From: Fimbriimonadaceae bacterium
Lineage (GTDB): Bacteria; Armatimonadota; Fimbriimonadia; Fimbriimonadales; Fimbriimonadaceae
Assembly (NCBI GenBank): GCA_019454145.1
Contig: CP075366.1
Span: forward strand, 1-64,000
Reading direction: 5' to 3'
DNA: 64,000 bases
A program made the position numbers and the translations under genes. Each line of letters starts with the position of its first letter. The stretch's first letter is position 1. The notes beneath the pieces were generated by a model. That model saw only the letters and a list, made by a program, of their open reading frames with translations. It ran no database searches and was not told the origin of the DNA. Below are positions 24,846 to 33,758 of this stretch, piece after piece.

Positions 24846-25559
24846 GTGGAGAAGGATTATGCGCTTTTCGGAAGCAACGTGCGGCAACACCGCATCTGGA
24901 GAGGATGGTCAGTGCGGGAACTGGCAGAACGTGCCGGGATAAGTCCACGAACGGTTAACCGTATTGAGAAAGGACACCCCTTTCATGAATCGGCTGAACT
25001 CAAAATCTGTTATGCGTACAGCATTACGTTGGGCACCTTATGGCAAGTTGATCTTAATCAGAGAGGGAATCGAAATGTCGTTCGATCCAACCAGTACCGC
25101 TGGAAATTTTTGAACCAGGAAGACGCCATTTCTTATCGAAAGCGGCAAGAGCGAATGGGCCACGAATATTCAGATATTGAAGGCTACGGTGATCCCGACA
25201 CAATTCAAGAAGATGCAGAACGGAGTCGTTTAGGCTTGAATGGGAAGTCTGTAGGCTTTCAGAAGCTTCTTAGTGCAAGCCTTTCAAAAGAAAGGTATGT
25301 AGCAGTATTTATTGAACTATACGGGAGCGATTGGACGGAACCGCCAAGCAACATCGCGTTTGTAAATTACGTAGTTGAAGGCAGTGCAAAATTTATTATC
25401 CAGGAAGACGAATATTTTCTCAATGTCGGCGATTCGCTCTACTTTGAATCGGATGGCAAATGGACGATGGAGCCGTGGGCTGAGGATGGAAATCCAGTGT
25501 TGCCCACCAAAGTCCTCCATCATTGCCTCACGCCATTACCTTTGAAAAAACGCGGCTAA
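24846..25559 (+). CDS. XRE-family regulator with C-terminal cupin-like domain
   Basis: The 237-residue protein has an XRE helix-turn-helix at about residues 8-62 (VRQHRIWRGWSVRELAERAG, ISPRTVNRIEKG). A linker of about 80 residues leads to a cupin-like small beta-barrel (about 150-235: VVEGSAKFIIQEDEYFLNVGDSLYF). Regulators of this layout usually sense a small polar ligand. The ligand here is unknown. It starts at a GTG with no clear SD, so translation may be leaderless. The divergent neighbour is the pseudopilin gene, with a palindromic operator candidate between them. Confidence 0.82.
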   Translation: MEKDYALFGSNVRQHRIWRGWSVRELAERAGISPRTVNRIEKGHPFHESAELKICYAYSITLGTLWQVDLNQRGNRNVVRSNQYRWKFLNQEDAISYRKRQERMGHEYSDIEGYGDPDTIQEDAERSRLGLNGKSVGFQKLLSASLSKERYVAVFIELYGSDWTEPPSNIAFVNYVVEGSAKFIIQEDEYFLNVGDSLYFESDGKWTMEPWAEDGNPVLPTKVLHHCLTPLPLKKRG

Positions 25560-25571
25560 TCTCGACTGATC

Positions 25572-25608
25572 AACCCTCCTCTTAATCTCCTCCCAAACTT
25601 GGGAGGAG
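25572..25608 (-). repeat. REP-like palindrome, copy 6 (inverse orientation)
   Basis: AACCCTCCTCTTAAT arm plus CTCCTCCCAAACTTGGGAGG (25587 on), identical in these parts to copy 2. Confidence 0.8.
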
Positions 25609-25658
25609 AACTCAATCCCGAAATCGCCGGATTAACCGCAAAGCTGTCTTATAAGATT

Positions 25659-25692
25659 CCCTCCCCAAGCCTGGGGAGGGTTAGGGTGGGGT
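25659..25692 (+). repeat. REP-like palindrome, copy 7
   Basis: CCCTCCCCAAGCCTGGGGAGGG (25659-25680) with arm TTAGGGTGGGGTT. Copies 6 and 7 and the roughly 50 bp between them mirror copies 2 and 3. The shared ATTAACCGCAAA-like stretch in the spacer shows that the whole composite is one duplicated unit. Confidence 0.8.
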
Positions 25693-25728
25693 TGAATAAA
25701 TCACCTTCAAAGGTAGGGATAACGAATC

Positions 25729-26217
25729 CTAACCCTTCCGCTTGAACTTAAAAATCAACTCTTCTCTCGGCTTCTTTCCATCGCGATGAAGCCACGCTTG
25801 ACTGGAATCCCCGTTCCGTTCGTAGCTTAGCCAGAACCCGCCGCGATCATCTTTTTGGTAGAAGCTCGCTGAATTCTCACCGACCGAAACCAGAACAAAA
25901 GTCGCCGAGCCACTTTCTCCGGGGAACGGCTTGAACTCGGCATCAAAGTGCCGAACGTGCAAGAACACATTGTCGCCCTCTTGAACTAGCCTTTCTGATT
26001 CACTGCGGACGAGCTTTCCGTTTTCATGTAACCGGAACGAGCCGTGCATTACACCGTCTCGCGGAGCCGTCCATACTTCTTCGATCCAGGTCGCGCCTCG
26101 AGTGCCTTCCCAAGTCCCCGCCATGAATGCAAGTGAATCCAGCTTGGCATTGAGGGGTTCTTTCGGAGGCGTGGTTTGCCTTAGCAAGGCGGCGAGAATA
26201 AGTGAGGAAGTGATCAC
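25729..26217 (-). CDS. Secreted DUF6265-like protein
   Basis: A short signal peptide (MITSSLILAALLRQ) precedes a lipocalin-like beta-barrel with the family landmarks FMAGTWEGTR, IEEVWTAPRDGVMHGSFRLH and FWLSYERNGD. Family members are about 150-170 residues and of unknown function, and this one has 162. It is the last gene of a minus-strand run with the GH26 gene 39 nt upstream. Confidence 0.75.
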   Translation of the reverse strand: MITSSLILAALLRQTTPPKEPLNAKLDSLAFMAGTWEGTRGATWIEEVWTAPRDGVMHGSFRLHENGKLVRSESERLVQEGDNVFLHVRHFDAEFKPFPGESGSATFVLVSVGENSASFYQKDDRGGFWLSYERNGDSSQAWLHRDGKKPREELIFKFKRKG

Positions 26218-26256
26218 AAAATGATTGTGTTCTGAACTTCACTCCAAAAGTTGAAT

Positions 26257-27642
26257 TCAGTTAGCAATAGTAACCGTGATGGGATATTTTTTGAGAACCT
26301 TGCCCGATTTCTCAGCCCGGAGTTCTAGCTTGAGTTGCCCGTTTTGGTACTCAACCGTATCAAGCGGATAACTCCAATCATCTTTGCTTTCGCCGATGTG
26401 AACAGTTTTTCCGTTGACCATGAACCGCATCTTGACTGAGCCGGAAAGGTCTTCAATCCAACCTGAAAGCTTCACAACCCCTGAGAGCTTTTGCTTTTGC
26501 ATAACGGGCAATGGCTGGACGGGGAATAGGGTCGTCACCTGGTCGCCGCTCACCGGAGTTATCACGGCAGATTGATCAATGTAGCCGTTGGAATCAGTCG
26601 CTGCGCTCAAGAAATAAGGTTGCGAGATCAGACTTCGATAAAGATTAAGAACTTCGGCATTTTGTGTAACCGCGTAGTTGTTGTTTTTGCGGTGAGCCAG
26701 TTCCAAATTGTTGGCATTGAAGTAGTTAATGCATTTCACCCGTGGGTAAGCCCGGGGGAGAGATTCGTACATCGCGATGATCGAACGCTTGGCAAAATCG
26801 GTGGTCGGCTTGTTCTCTAGTGCCGAGAAATGAGTAGCTCCATATTCACCGACCATGATCGGCTTTTTCTTTGCGTAGCGGCTGTAAATGTAATCCAAAA
26901 GCTGAACCGGATGCACCCGCGAGGCTGGTTTCTTGGGGTCTTGATCGTAATACGTGACGCTGTAAATGTTCACACCCACCCAATCCACGTATTCGTCGCC
27001 GGGATAGTAGTTAGGAATCGGGCTTGTCGGCGTCGCGTAAGGGCACCAAACCATAGCGACGTTCGGGGCAAACCGCTTCATCACATTCGCTACAAGTCGG
27101 AATTTTTCGATGTATTTGCTCGGGCTTCCGTGATAATTCACCCACGGGCCGTTCATTTCGCTAGCAAACCGAAGGAAAATCTTGGTTTTGGTTTCGCCTA
27201 GCCCTTTCGCAAAGTCGAGAAGGTATTGGTCTTCTTTAATCGGGTCTAAGCCGTTGTTAGGTTCTAGTGCAATGTGAACAATCTTATTGCTGTCGCCGAG
27301 CTTAGAAACCCAATCAAACGCAGGACGAGAACCGTAGCCCATGTAATAAAAGTAAGTGGCGTGTTCTTTGCCAACTACCGATTCAAACGCCCATGGCATT
27401 CGGCGTACTTTGCCCGTTTTATCCTGAAACGTTTCTAGAATCGTGCTGTCGAGATCAATAAAGGCCCCTGCATAGCAACCGATGCGTGGTTCAAATTTTG
27501 CGTTTGTGTAGTTTTTGGCGGCTTCTGCGGCGGTCGGAACACGGTCGGCGTACAAGGCGAATCCGTCACCGGATGCTTGCGAAATCAAAGGCACGGCGGT
27601 CGCAAAAAAGAGAGGGGTTAACTTGAGCAATCGACCGACCAT
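26257..27642 (-). CDS. Secreted GH26-like beta-mannanase-type glycoside hydrolase
   Basis: From the ATG at 27642 the protein (461 aa) has a signal peptide (about 1-24) and a TIM barrel of GH26 type. IGCYAGAFID at the start of the barrel, the acid/base segment IFLRFASEMNGPWVNYHGSP, VWCPYATP, and a candidate nucleophile glutamate in KPIMVGEYGATHF are all in order. A C-terminal Ig-like beta domain of about 110 residues follows (SGWIEDLSGSVKMRFMVNG). It would cut mannan or a related beta-glycan outside the cytoplasm. An upstream in-frame start at 27741 would overlap the transporter gene and lacks leader character. Confidence 0.78.
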   Translation of the reverse strand: MVGRLLKLTPLFFATAVPLISQASGDGFALYADRVPTAAEAAKNYTNAKFEPRIGCYAGAFIDLDSTILETFQDKTGKVRRMPWAFESVVGKEHATYFYYMGYGSRPAFDWVSKLGDSNKIVHIALEPNNGLDPIKEDQYLLDFAKGLGETKTKIFLRFASEMNGPWVNYHGSPSKYIEKFRLVANVMKRFAPNVAMVWCPYATPTSPIPNYYPGDEYVDWVGVNIYSVTYYDQDPKKPASRVHPVQLLDYIYSRYAKKKPIMVGEYGATHFSALENKPTTDFAKRSIIAMYESLPRAYPRVKCINYFNANNLELAHRKNNNYAVTQNAEVLNLYRSLISQPYFLSAATDSNGYIDQSAVITPVSGDQVTTLFPVQPLPVMQKQKLSGVVKLSGWIEDLSGSVKMRFMVNGKTVHIGESKDDWSYPLDTVEYQNGQLKLELRAEKSGKVLKKYPITVTIAN

Positions 27643-27695
27643 CGTCCGCGATGTATACCCCGATTTCTGGTTCAAATGAACCAAGTCCGGGGCCT

Positions 27696-29045
27696 CTAGG
27701 CGAGGGGAGCGGGATTGCGCTTTCGCCAAAAGTTCCAGCAAGTGGCGAGGGTGCTGAGTTCCAAAACGTGGGCGACGATCAAAGCGATTCCTGCGACCAC
27801 GATTCCGCCGAGTTTCAACGAAATGGTGATCGGCAGGCTAACCAGAATCCCAGCGATGGCAATCGCTAAGGCGATCATACGAGCGCTGGTCACATGGTGC
27901 GATGTCAGCAGGCCTCGGTAATAACCCATCACGGCATTGAGCAGCGGTAAAGGAGCCATGATGAGCAAGGCAAATGCCGCCCGCTCAGGAATCCCAGGAT
28001 CGGCTTTGAAGAATTCTCGGAAGGCGATCACATCGAATCCGGTGAGGTGCATCGCTACCATGGCTACCGTGAGGGCCAAACCGATGTTGGTGCAAAAAAC
28101 AAGAATCACTTTTTCCCGCCCGGCTTGGTAAAGCGAAATCACGGCTTCCGGTAGAGCAAACGTAACCGTACGGAACAGCCATCCCAAAGTTCCGGCGGTT
28201 GTCCACGCGGCAAGCGAAAGAACCGGATCGGCTGACTGGTTGATCGCTTTGGTCAAAAAGATTGGCGTGGTCAACATGAGAACGGTTGAACCAGTGAGCG
28301 GCAGATGGAACTTGAACAGGCGGGAAAGTGAGAGCGGCTCGGCTTCTGGTTCGTCAGGAAGCGCCGCCACGACTTGGCGCGAAACGATGTGAATGTAGAG
28401 AGCTTCAGCAAATACCGCCGCGAGCATCGCCGCGCCGATCAAAGCAAGACCCGAAAGAAGGTGGGTGAGATACAGCCCAAGTCCAACCCCGGACATCGCC
28501 AAGATGCGAACCAGGGTTCCCCAACTGATCGGTTTCGTTTTCCCGGCTCGGATCATCAATCCTTGCAGATACCGCCGCCAGCCGACGCAGGCACTCCAGA
28601 TAGGCATCCATGCTAAACCTGTCCACGCGGCGTAAGCAACGTTGGCAGGAGCTTCTAATACTTGACCAGCAAATATAGGATATAGCGGCGTGTAAACGAT
28701 GAGGCAGTGAGCAAATGTCACCCAAGCCATCAAGATCAACGTGAACCTGGTCAAAGCGGCAAACCTTTGCCTGTTCGTTCCTAAAGTTGTTCCGGTACTG
28801 AGTAGATCAATCACCGGGCTTTCGATAAAAATGGCAATCGGCATGATCAGCCCAAGCCCAGCGGCATTGAGTTTGCTGTTCGGCATTTGACCAATCATCC
28901 ACAGCGCGATTTGGCCTTCAAACGCCATGAAAATCCAACTCAGCGCAAGCGGCCAATACACTTGCCATATAGATTTATTAGTAGATTTTCTAAAAGTTCT
29001 GCGATCTTCGCGCACTTGGTCGAACGGTGCACGGGGGAAATTCAT
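27696..29045 (-). CDS. ANKH/MATE-like MOP-superfamily membrane transporter
   Basis: The 449-residue protein has about twelve predicted membrane helices and no soluble domain. The opening WPLALSWIFMAFEGQIALWMI and the later SPVIDLLSTGTTL resemble the progressive-ankylosis (ANKH)-type branch of the MOP flippase superfamily rather than classic drug-efflux MATE proteins. The substrate is unknown. It lies 54 nt upstream of the GH26 gene on the same strand and is divergent from the SDR gene (60 bp). Co-transcription with the glycan hydrolase is plausible. Confidence 0.65.
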   Translation of the reverse strand: MNFPRAPFDQVREDRRTFRKSTNKSIWQVYWPLALSWIFMAFEGQIALWMIGQMPNSKLNAAGLGLIMPIAIFIESPVIDLLSTGTTLGTNRQRFAALTRFTLILMAWVTFAHCLIVYTPLYPIFAGQVLEAPANVAYAAWTGLAWMPIWSACVGWRRYLQGLMIRAGKTKPISWGTLVRILAMSGVGLGLYLTHLLSGLALIGAAMLAAVFAEALYIHIVSRQVVAALPDEPEAEPLSLSRLFKFHLPLTGSTVLMLTTPIFLTKAINQSADPVLSLAAWTTAGTLGWLFRTVTFALPEAVISLYQAGREKVILVFCTNIGLALTVAMVAMHLTGFDVIAFREFFKADPGIPERAAFALLIMAPLPLLNAVMGYYRGLLTSHHVTSARMIALAIAIAGILVSLPITISLKLGGIVVAGIALIVAHVLELSTLATCWNFWRKRNPAPLA

Positions 29046-29104
29046 CGCTACCAGAAGAGTACCGGTTGGAACTCAGAATCCCCTAGGTCAAGTAAAGTCA
29101 CTGC

Positions 29105-30082
29105 ATGCGTGTTTTGATGATGGGAGGAACCCAGTTTGTGGGTAGGACATTCACGGAGGAATTCTTAAAAGCGGGATGGGAAGTCACCCATTTTAACCGT
29201 GGCAAGACGAATCCCGACCTGTTCCCTGGGGTCAATACAATCGTCGGAGACCGCAACGAAGATTTATCGGCAATCGCCAGCCAGGAATGGGATGTGGTGG
29301 TGGATGTCAACGCTTATTTGCCGCACCAAACCAAACGGCTGAACGAGGCTCTAAAAGATTCCGTCCGAAGGTTTGTATTTGTTTCCACGATCTCTGTTTA
29401 TGCGGACGGCGAACAATCGAGACTTCCAGAATCAGCCGCGCTCCAAGAGTTAAAAGAAGACACAGGGGTAGTCGATAACGAAACCTACGGAGCTTACAAA
29501 GTGATCTGTGAGAACCTCGTCAATGAACGATGGGGAGATAAAGCCACAATCCTCCGTCCAGGGGTTATCATTGGCCCGTGGGATCACACTGAGCGGTTTC
29601 CTTACTGGCCGATTCGGTTTGCTGATGGTGGGAAGATATTGTTACCTCAGGCTTCAGGAATGACGATCACCGCACTTGATGTCCGCGATTTTGCCGAGTT
29701 CACGCGGCTGGTGATTGACCGAAACGTTCCCGGTGTTTTCAACTGCGATAGAGCGACCGCAGTTTGGGACGATTTGCTTGCTGGACTTCGAGCATTTGCC
29801 ACTCAAAAGAGTATTGATTTTGAAGAAGTCACTGCTCCGCTCGATTGGCTTGGAGAACACGACCTCATCCCCTGGCGGAACTTTCCAAGCCTATTGCCAG
29901 TGGGTGCATCAACTGGCGATTGCACGGCGGCGATTGCGGTTGGATTAAAAGAAAGAACCATGCTCGAAACCATTCGAGACACCTACGATTGGACGCAATC
30001 TGTGGGTCTCAAACGACCCTTAAAGAGTGGGATAGGCGTCGAACAAGAAGAAGAGGCAATTAAAGAGTGGTTAGCAAGATGA
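29105..30082 (+). CDS. NAD-dependent epimerase/dehydratase (extended SDR)
   Basis: The 325-residue protein has the Rossmann motif MGGTQFVGRTF at residues 6-16, FVFVSTISVYAD in the middle, the active-site NETYGAYKVICE (Y and K spaced as YxxxK), and RPGVIIGPWDHTERF. The substrate is probably a nucleotide sugar or similar, not decidable by sequence alone. The stop overlaps the start of the M61 peptidase gene (ATGA). Confidence 0.87.
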   Translation: MRVLMMGGTQFVGRTFTEEFLKAGWEVTHFNRGKTNPDLFPGVNTIVGDRNEDLSAIASQEWDVVVDVNAYLPHQTKRLNEALKDSVRRFVFVSTISVYADGEQSRLPESAALQELKEDTGVVDNETYGAYKVICENLVNERWGDKATILRPGVIIGPWDHTERFPYWPIRFADGGKILLPQASGMTITALDVRDFAEFTRLVIDRNVPGVFNCDRATAVWDDLLAGLRAFATQKSIDFEEVTAPLDWLGEHDLIPWRNFPSLLPVGASTGDCTAAIAVGLKERTMLETIRDTYDWTQSVGLKRPLKSGIGVEQEEEAIKEWLAR

Positions 30083-31563
30083 ATTTAAGGTTAGTCGGAT
30101 TAGGAGTGTTTGCTTTTGCGGCAGTGTTTGCCAATGCGGCGGATAAGACCGTTAAGTACACGATGAAATTCCAAAAAGACCCGCCGCTTGCGATCATCAC
30201 CATTAAGTTGCCGGACGGTGAAAAGGGAACTCGCTTTACCATGCCTGCATGGATTCCGGGCGACTACTTTGCTTGGAATTTTGGGAATACGGTGAAGTCG
30301 GTTAAGTTCACGCGATACGACGAAGATGTGACGATGAATCGAGGTAGATCGGTCAATGAGTTTTATGCGAACGAATCGTTTGATACTGTGGAATACACTG
30401 TTACTCCCAGCCGGGGCAATTTTAGCGACAACCTACTTATTCAGCCGAACCTCATTTTTGTAAACGGAGCTGGACTGCTCGGGTGGATTGACGACACTTA
30501 CTCACAACCCTCGGAGCTAGAAGCCATTGCTCCCGACCCAGAAGAGTTCAGCATCTCGAATGCAGGAAAACCCGTCTCAAATCAGGTGTTGAAATCAGAT
30601 ACTTTGGAGTTGATCGGAGACACTCCATTTTTCTTTTCAAGTTCAATGCTCAAACACGAATCTACTTTGCACAAAGTTGATCATCAGTTTCTTGGCTTTG
30701 GCAACATCGCGGGAGTAAACATTGATGAATTCGGTGCGATTGGCAACAAAGCCGCCGAAGAAGGTTTTAAGATGTTTGGAACTTATCCTTATAAAAACTA
30801 TACTTTTTGGGGACACTTCGGAGGATTCCCCGCTGGCCTTGAGCACGCGCAAGGGTGTCGGCTTGGCTTGTGGGGCAAGAACGCAAACGATGCGGCTAGC
30901 CTAATTTTCCATGAGTACGTTCATGCCTATAACGTCAAGCACATCCGACCTAAACAGCTGCGACCGATCAACGCATTGAATATCCCAACGGTGTCAACGC
31001 TTTGGTGGCTTGAAGGTGGAACTGACTACTTAGCAGACGTTTTTCGTTACCGCGCAGGCCTGTTGAGCAAGAAGGAACTCCTGCGCGAAATGTCTAGCAC
31101 TTATAACTCTATGATTCGACGGGGAGGTCAGGCTTATAACACGATCAGCCTGAGAGATAGCTCGGAAAAGGTTTGGCAAACGCGAGGAAGCCAAGGTTTC
31201 GGAGGCGTGAGCTACTACACCAAGGGCAAAGTCGTCTCGTTCCTTTTAGATTTGGCAATTCGCCGAGGTTCGGACAATGCGCACAAACTTGACGACGTGT
31301 TCATTTCGCTTTACAAAGAGACTGGTCTCAAAAATCCAGGCTACGACGAAGGGCGAATTCGCGAACTTTGTGTAGAATTTGGCGGGGAAGAACTTGGCCC
31401 TCTTTACGATTTGATGGTAGAAACCGCCCAACCGCTTCCTTGGACAGAACTCCTATTGAAAGCTGGTTTCCGCGAACAACTCACTGAGATCATAGACGCT
31501 GAAAATTCAGATGCAATAGGTAGGATTATTAGAAGTTCTTACCCAGATCAAAAGAAAGATTAG
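30079..31563 (+). CDS. Secreted M61-family (glycyl aminopeptidase-type) metallopeptidase
   Basis: A signal peptide (about residues 1-21, ending VFANA) is followed by an N-terminal beta-domain with the PAWIPGDYFAWNFGNTV pattern of M61 proteins. The catalytic domain carries the zinc motif HEYVHAYNVKHIRP (HExxH from residue 278), then WWLEGGTDYLADVFRYRAGL holding the third zinc ligand. The usual C-terminal PDZ domain is not obvious, making it about 100 residues shorter than many homologues. The ATG at 30079 gives an ATGA coupling with the SDR gene and is preferred to a GTG at 30067. Confidence 0.85.
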   Translation: MNLRLVGLGVFAFAAVFANAADKTVKYTMKFQKDPPLAIITIKLPDGEKGTRFTMPAWIPGDYFAWNFGNTVKSVKFTRYDEDVTMNRGRSVNEFYANESFDTVEYTVTPSRGNFSDNLLIQPNLIFVNGAGLLGWIDDTYSQPSELEAIAPDPEEFSISNAGKPVSNQVLKSDTLELIGDTPFFFSSSMLKHESTLHKVDHQFLGFGNIAGVNIDEFGAIGNKAAEEGFKMFGTYPYKNYTFWGHFGGFPAGLEHAQGCRLGLWGKNANDAASLIFHEYVHAYNVKHIRPKQLRPINALNIPTVSTLWWLEGGTDYLADVFRYRAGLLSKKELLREMSSTYNSMIRRGGQAYNTISLRDSSEKVWQTRGSQGFGGVSYYTKGKVVSFLLDLAIRRGSDNAHKLDDVFISLYKETGLKNPGYDEGRIRELCVEFGGEELGPLYDLMVETAQPLPWTELLLKAGFREQLTEIIDAENSDAIGRIIRSSYPDQKKD

Positions 31564-32627
31564 TAGGTTCGCCCTTTCCACTCGACCGATTTACCGCCGC
31601 GTACCGCCGCCATAAACTGGGTGGTTGCCGCCGCTAAAATGCTAAGCGGAATCGTGAAAATCGTATAAATCGGTGCCCTTACAACGAGTTGGGTCGCTAG
31701 GGCAGAAGCAAGCATCATAAAGCCAATAGCGGCGGCTAAAGATGTTCCCATACTCAGCACAGGGGCTATTGTCAAGCACACCAAAATCACACCAGTCAAC
31801 AGTGCGCCGATCCGCGATCCTGTTACCCAGAAGGCGTTCTTATTCATTCCCCGCCACGCTTCGCTGAGGTTCTGATACATCGCAACGTGCAGAACCGAAG
31901 ATAAATTGGCGACAAGAACCGGGATTTTTTCTCGTGCGAGAAGCCTTCCTATCTGAATGTCCTCTAAAACTTCGCCTTTACAAGATTCATGTGGATTGAT
32001 TTCAAAATATCGATTGGCTTTCCAAACAACGAATTGCCCGTTGGTGAACTTCGCGTGGCCCTTGCCCGTGGATTGAGCGATTCCCATCGGCAGTACCGAT
32101 AACAATGCCCAGGGAACCCAGAATAAGTAGATCGGCTCCGGAAACTTTCCCGGGAGCAACTTGGGAAATCCGGTGATCACCGGAAACCGACCGCCGTTGC
32201 TATCAATCAATCCTTGAATCGCCGAACCAAATCCCGGTTGAGGAATTGTATCTGCATCCAGGAAAACCCACCATTCCGATGGGCTGACCTCTGCTGCAGT
32301 CTTTGCAAGGGAATAACAAGCGAAGTTTTTACCAGTCCAACCATCGGGCAGTTCGGAGCCCCGAATCACGGTCGCCCCCAAGCTTTGCGCGACTTCGGCA
32401 GTACCATCGGTCGATTGGTCATCGAAGACGATGATTTGCTCAGCCTCTTCAGCTAGAGCAGGGAGGAGTGTCTTGAGGTTTTCTGCCTCATTGCGAGCGG
32501 GAATCAAAACCGTGCCAACTTTTCCAGCTGCTCCAGGTTTAGCACGCGGCAGAATGAGCGCATTTGTGAGCGAAACAAAAAACAGATAAAACCAAATTAC
32601 TGCCCCTATGAGCAAAAGAATCATCAT
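31560..32627 (-). CDS. Membrane glycosyltransferase family 2 (HpnB/CrtQ-like)
   Basis: One N-terminal membrane helix is followed by a GT-A domain: VLIPARNEAENLKTLLP, IVFDDQSTDGT, LPDGWTGKNFA, FLDADT (a DxD motif), and a C-terminal QIGRLL-type catalytic region. Three or more membrane helices follow. The LPDGWTGK element is typical of the carotenoid/hopanoid-associated transferases (CrtQ, HpnB). No carotenoid or hopanoid genes are nearby, so the acceptor is unknown. It overlaps the convergent M61 gene by 4 nt. Confidence 0.83.
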   Translation of the reverse strand: MMILLLIGAVIWFYLFFVSLTNALILPRAKPGAAGKVGTVLIPARNEAENLKTLLPALAEEAEQIIVFDDQSTDGTAEVAQSLGATVIRGSELPDGWTGKNFACYSLAKTAAEVSPSEWWVFLDADTIPQPGFGSAIQGLIDSNGGRFPVITGFPKLLPGKFPEPIYLFWVPWALLSVLPMGIAQSTGKGHAKFTNGQFVVWKANRYFEINPHESCKGEVLEDIQIGRLLAREKIPVLVANLSSVLHVAMYQNLSEAWRGMNKNAFWVTGSRIGALLTGVILVCLTIAPVLSMGTSLAAAIGFMMLASALATQLVVRAPIYTIFTIPLSILAAATTQFMAAVRGGKSVEWKGRTY

Positions 32628-32707
32628 CGCGTTAATCCTACTTTATCATCGCTTCCACAAGCCTGAACCAAGTAACGAGTTTCAACGAAGGCAGGATGCA
32701 AAAAGTT

Positions 32708-33748
32708 CTAACAAACCGTATTGAATCGCGGCCAATCTCTTGGATGAGCTTTGCCTTCGGCAAAATCCGCTAAACGTTCCCCGATCCAAGGCCCGAACTT
32801 AAATCCATGACCGCTACAGGGAGAGGCGAAGAACAGACCAGTCTCTGGTTCGCCCCAAATAAAGTCCGTGTTCGCCGTGTTTGTGTAAAGACAAGCCTGA
32901 ATACTTACTAAATTCGGATTGGCAATTTCAAATCTGCGTCTCGCAAAATCGCGGAGGAGCTCGGCCTTTTCTTCATCAATTGGTCGCCAATCATCTTTTG
33001 GGTCAATCTCTGGCCCGGGCGAATGAACCCCGAATTTGATCAAATTTGAAGTGGAAGATTCAGGAGGGAAGCCGTAAATTCCATGCGGGCCAGATTCAAT
33101 AAACACAGGCCCATGTGCGTCGGGATTTGGAACTTCTAGATAAGCAAAGGTTTGGCAGTTTACGGTGACAGGCAGGGTAAACATCTCTTTCGCCCAAGCC
33201 CCCGCCGTCACAATTACCCGGTCAACTTTGTTTCTCAAAGCCGCTGGGTTATTGACTGCTTCTTGAACAAAAGTTGCCCCATTCTCTAAAACGTAACTCA
33301 GTGCTTTAGCTCTGAATCGGTCTGCGTGCGCCCATCCTGCACCTGGGTTGAAAATCCCCCATTCACCAGCATTAAGTTTTAATGCAGGGAATACCGATTG
33401 ATCTTCTCCAATGATTTGGTGGTCAATTCCATTCTCTCGCAAGCCAGCTTGTAGTGAGATCAGATCGGGGTCAGATTCTGCGCCAAAGTACAGTAAGCCG
33501 GATTCAAAAAAGATGTCTCCGCCCAGGAGTTCGTTGATCTCCGACCAAAGCGGATAGCCTTCAAGCATGATGCGCGTGTAGAACGGATCAGGGTAGTCGC
33601 GCCTGACTATGCGTGAATTCCCATGCGATGAACCCATCGTATGGCCGGGCGGGAACTGGTCAAAAAGAGTGACGGCATGACCTCGGCGGACAAGAGCGAG
33701 GGCACTTGATAGCCCCATGACACCAGCACCGACAACTGCAACTCTCAC
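32708..33748 (-). CDS. FAD-dependent sarcosine oxidase-like amine oxidase
   Basis: The 346-residue protein of the MSOX/DAO family starts with VAVVGAGVMGLSSALALVRRGHAVTLFDQ and has the family's HTMGSSHGNSRIVRRDY. The covalent-flavin cysteine segment is replaced or shifted: ASPCSGHGFKFGPWIGE near the C-terminus carries the expected Cys. Likely reactions are oxidation of N-methyl amino acids with H2O2 formation. It is 10 nt upstream of the lepB stop on the same strand, so it could share that transcript. Confidence 0.85.
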   Translation of the reverse strand: MRVAVVGAGVMGLSSALALVRRGHAVTLFDQFPPGHTMGSSHGNSRIVRRDYPDPFYTRIMLEGYPLWSEINELLGGDIFFESGLLYFGAESDPDLISLQAGLRENGIDHQIIGEDQSVFPALKLNAGEWGIFNPGAGWAHADRFRAKALSYVLENGATFVQEAVNNPAALRNKVDRVIVTAGAWAKEMFTLPVTVNCQTFAYLEVPNPDAHGPVFIESGPHGIYGFPPESSTSNLIKFGVHSPGPEIDPKDDWRPIDEEKAELLRDFARRRFEIANPNLVSIQACLYTNTANTDFIWGEPETGLFFASPCSGHGFKFGPWIGERLADFAEGKAHPRDWPRFNTVC

Positions 33749-33758
33749 GGAGCCAAGT

